DNA of 64,000 nt from contig NZ_NPKO01000003.1 of assembly GCF_008329605.1 (NCBI RefSeq), positions 124,001-188,000 of the forward strand, read 5' to 3'. Below the pieces are notes generated by a model, which was given only the letters and a program-made list of their open reading frames with translations, searched no databases and was not told the origin of the DNA. Numbering within the stretch: the first letter of the stretch is position 1; each line of letters starts with the position of its first letter. Positions 61,855 through 64,000 of the stretch are shown here, in pieces. Source of the DNA: Mycolicibacterium sp. P9-64. Lineage in GTDB: Bacteria; Actinomycetota; Actinomycetes; Mycobacteriales; Mycobacteriaceae. The position numbers and the translations under genes are program-made.

Positions 61855-64000
61855 CAGCTCTCCGCGTCCAGCGGGTACTGCCTCGAGGTCCGCACGGGTT
61901 CCAGGATCGTGCGGGCGTCGGCGTCGCACATCTCGCCGAGCGGTTCCGCTGCCGTGTCGTCGAGGACGTCCGTCTGTTCGACGTCGTCCGCGTCCACGGC
62001 GTCGGTCACCTCGTCGTCGACCTGATCGGCGCCGTGCACCGTCGGTTTCACGCGCGCCGTCCGTTGCTTGGCGGCACGCCGGCCCGCAGGCCACCAATTC
62101 GCCTTGCCGACGATGACTGCCATGGCCGGCACGGTGATGGTGCGCACCACGAACGTGTCGAGCAACAGTCCGACGCCGATGATGAAGCCGGTCTGCACGA
62201 TGTTGCTGATGCTGCTGGCCATCAGGCCCAACATCGACGCCGCGAAGATCAGGCCCGCCGAGGTGATGACCCCACCGGTGGATCCCACGGTGCGAATGAC
62301 GCCCGACCGGATGCCGCGGCCCACCGCCTCCTCACGGATCCGTGAGATCAGCAGCAGGTTGTAGTCCGCACCCACCGCGACGAGAACCAAGAACGCCATG
62401 CCTGGCACGTTCCACGAAAGCTGTTCTCCCAGAACGAATTGAAAGAACACGACGCCGATCCCCACCGCCGAGACGTACGACAGGATCACCGAGGCAACCA
62501 GGTAGATGGGCGCCACCAGCGAGCGAAGCAGCAGCGCCAGGATGAGGAACACGACGATGAGCGTGACGATCATGATCCACTCGACGTCGCCGTTGTAGTA
62601 GTCGCGAATGTCCCTCTGCGCCACTGAGAATCCCACCATCGAGACCTTGGCATTGGCAAGGGTGGTGTTGGGCAGCGCGGTCTCGGCGGTCTTGACGATC
62701 TCCTGCACCTGGTCCATCGCCGCCGTGCTGAACGGGTCCAGCGCGGTCTGCACGAGGTAGCGCGCGGTGTGACCGTCCGCGGAGATGAACAGTGTCGCGG
62801 CCTTCTTGAACTCGGCCTGGGTGAGGATCTCCGGCGGGATGTAGAAACCCGACATCGGAGGATCCGCCCCATCGCGCTTCATCGCCAGCAGGAACGCCGA
62901 TGCCTGGTCCATGCCCGAACCGATGTCGCGCGTCCTGTCGACAAGAGTCTGCACGCCGTCGGCGAGCTGGCGGCTAGCATCCGCGAGCTGGGTGGCGCCC
63001 TCCTGCACGCTGGTGAGCTGCTGCTGGATTCCTGCCGGGTCGGCAACACCGAGCTGCCGCGCCGCAGCGGTCGCGTCGTCGACGGCCTTGCCGAGCCCGG
63101 GAACCACTTCGTCGAGCGTCTGAGCCCCTGTCGAGTTCTCGAGTTTCTGGCCGAGATCGGACAGTTTGTTCAGCGTTCCGTCCTCGTACGCGGTGACGAC
63201 CATGTTCAAGTCATTGCGCGATGCCATGCAACGTTGGTCGAGGTTGCACAACGGATTGTTGTTGAGCACGTTGACGAGCGGATCCGCCCACGCATAGATG
63301 CCGGCGATCTTGGAGATGTTGTCGTTGAGCGTTCTACCGAGTCCCCGCATGTTGGCGACCAGCCCGGAGGAGTTGTCGACGTCCTTGAGGGACTTGCTTC
63401 CGCCCATCTTGGTCTGCATGTCCGTGAGCGCACTCACCAGGCTCCGGACCGGCAGGATGGCGCCGACGACCTTGCTCTTGACGTCACCGAGGACGTCGGC
63501 CATCTGGTGGGCTCCCCCACTCAGCCGGTTCAGATCCGAATCCCCGGCCTGGATCTGCGTCGACCCGTCGAGCAGTTTGTCGCCGACCTCGCCGACCTGG
63601 TAGCTGGTCTTGGCCTGCTCGAGTACGTCGCCGGTCGGTCTGGTGATGCCCCGCACCAGATCGATGCCGGGAAGTGCGCTGACCCGGTGCGCCAGCTGCT
63701 CGAGATCGGCCAATGCCCGTGGCGAGCGCAGGTCCGTGTTGGGCGAGGTAACCATCAGGAACTGCTGCAGGGTGCCGGCCACCGGGAAGTGCGCATCCAT
63801 CGCGGTGTATCCGCGGTTGCTCGGCGAATCAGGCGGCAACGTCTTGCGGTCGTCGTAGTTGTAGTTGGCCAGCGACACCGTCGCCGCCAACGCGATGAGG
63901 ATCACCAGGCTGGCGGCGAGGTGAATCCTCGGCCTGCGCGCGATGTGCACGCCCGAGCGGCGCCAGAACCGGCCCGTCATGTCCTTGCGCGGCTTGATCC
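61794..64000 (-). CDS. MmpL-family RND transporter, N-terminal part beyond window
   Basis: The C-terminal 735 residues of an MmpL lipid transporter; the frame runs open off the right edge (IKPRKD precedes the first internal Met at 63980). Visible are one membrane helix ([26 protein letters not shown]), a long periplasmic domain of about 450 residues with coiled-coil-like heptads, then five helices with [23 protein letters not shown] (conserved Asp-Tyr pair) and a polar cytoplasmic tail. These proteins export trehalose or peptide lipids across the inner membrane. Its tail overlaps the FAAL gene by 61 bp. The FAAL neighbour suggests a lipid made by a FAAL-dependent synthase. Confidence 0.93.
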   Translation of the reverse strand, partial: IKPRKDMTGRFWRRSGVHIARRPRIHLAASLVILIALAATVSLANYNYDDRKTLPPDSPSNRGYTAMDAHFPVAGTLQQFLMVTSPNTDLRSPRALADLEQLAHRVSALPGIDLVRGITRPTGDVLEQAKTSYQVGEVGDKLLDGSTQIQAGDSDLNRLSGGAHQMADVLGDVKSKVVGAILPVRSLVSALTDMQTKMGGSKSLKDVDNSSGLVANMRGLGRTLNDNISKIAGIYAWADPLVNVLNNNPLCNLDQRCMASRNDLNMVVTAYEDGTLNKLSDLGQKLENSTGAQTLDEVVPGLGKAVDDATAAARQLGVADPAGIQQQLTSVQEGATQLADASRQLADGVQTLVDRTRDIGSGMDQASAFLLAMKRDGADPPMSGFYIPPEILTQAEFKKAATLFISADGHTARYLVQTALDPFSTAAMDQVQEIVKTAETALPNTTLANAKVSMVGFSVAQRDIRDYYNGDVEWIMIVTLIVVFLILALLLRSLVAPIYLVASVILSYVSAVGIGVVFFQFVLGEQLSWNVPGMAFLVLVAVGADYNLLLISRIREEAVGRGIRSGVIRTVGSTGGVITSAGLIFAASMLGLMASSISNIVQTGFIIGVGLLLDTFVVRTITVPAMAVIVGKANWWPAGRRAAKQRTARVKPTVHGADQVDDEVTDAVDADDVEQTDVLDDTAAEPLGEMCDADARTILEPVRTSRQYPLDAESCQDNWLPVPAEASSSSNRAN

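Overview
The window is a high-GC stretch of chromosome from a mycobacterium, most likely a rapid grower of the Mycolicibacterium type. Evidence: the order trpC - membrane protein - trpE - bcpB - hisI - hisF - impA - hisA - hisH - hisB - hisC - hisD - nadC - nadB - nadA - nrtR - lipase - DUF2567 protein - bsaP - bioB - bioD - bioF - bioA - acyltransferase - glgX - treY - treZ - ilvA - nitroreductase-like - dnaE1 - rluD-like - lspA - ansA - dinX - ileS runs, in mirror orientation, along the Rv1536-Rv1611 region of M. tuberculosis as I recall it. Other mycobacterial signs are F420-type deazaflavin proteins, an MmpL transporter, a fatty acyl-AMP ligase, GTG starts and leaderless promoters with TANNNT -10 boxes.

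Layout. 1-3.5 kb: tryptophan genes (trpC cut by the left edge, a trp-linked membrane protein, trpE) and a PhyH-type dioxygenase. 3.6-4.9 kb: divergent peroxiredoxin and ABC ATPase. 4.9-11.4 kb: one tightly overlapped minus-strand his operon, hisD to hisI, with impA inside. 11.4-16.2 kb: accessory genes (SRPBCC/AraC pair, nitroreductase-like, LysE exporter, zinc dehydrogenase/TetR pair with an 18-bp-arm operator, membrane protein). 16.2-20.5 kb: nadA-nadB-nadC, divergent from nrtR across a perfect palindrome. 20.5-28.5 kb: lipase, DUF2567 membrane protein, bsaP, bioB, bioQ, two small genes, then bioA-bioF-bioD with BioQ boxes. 28.6-37 kb: surface acyltransferase and glgX-treY-treZ (trehalose from glycogen). 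37-42.6 kb: Sel1-repeat protein, ilvA, small membrane, nitroreductase-like and SRPBCC proteins, two membrane proteins and a methyltransferase. 42.6-54.3 kb: dnaE1, TetR, ECF42-type sigma factor with its DGPF partner, rarD, rluD-like, lspA, ansA, a secreted protein, dinX and an S4 protein. 54.3-57.7 kb: ileS behind a translational T-box riboswitch. 57.7-64 kb: lipid/peptide-type accessory region (orphan condensation-domain C-lobe, helix-turn-helix regulator, multi-pass membrane protein, fatty acyl-AMP ligase, and an MmpL cut by the right edge).

The genes read as core amino-acid, NAD, biotin and trehalose supply, each with a local regulator, interrupted by regulator/enzyme pairs. The observations I would follow first are: (i) a GTCGCTYCGCTC element present at four loci, once inside Stem III of the ileS T-box and amplified fourfold inside dinX; (ii) a four-copy hairpin minisatellite between the BioQ operator and the bioF ribosome binding site; (iii) the orphan condensation C-lobe with divergent regulator at 58 kb. 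No tRNA, rRNA, CRISPR array, insertion sequence or prophage was seen.
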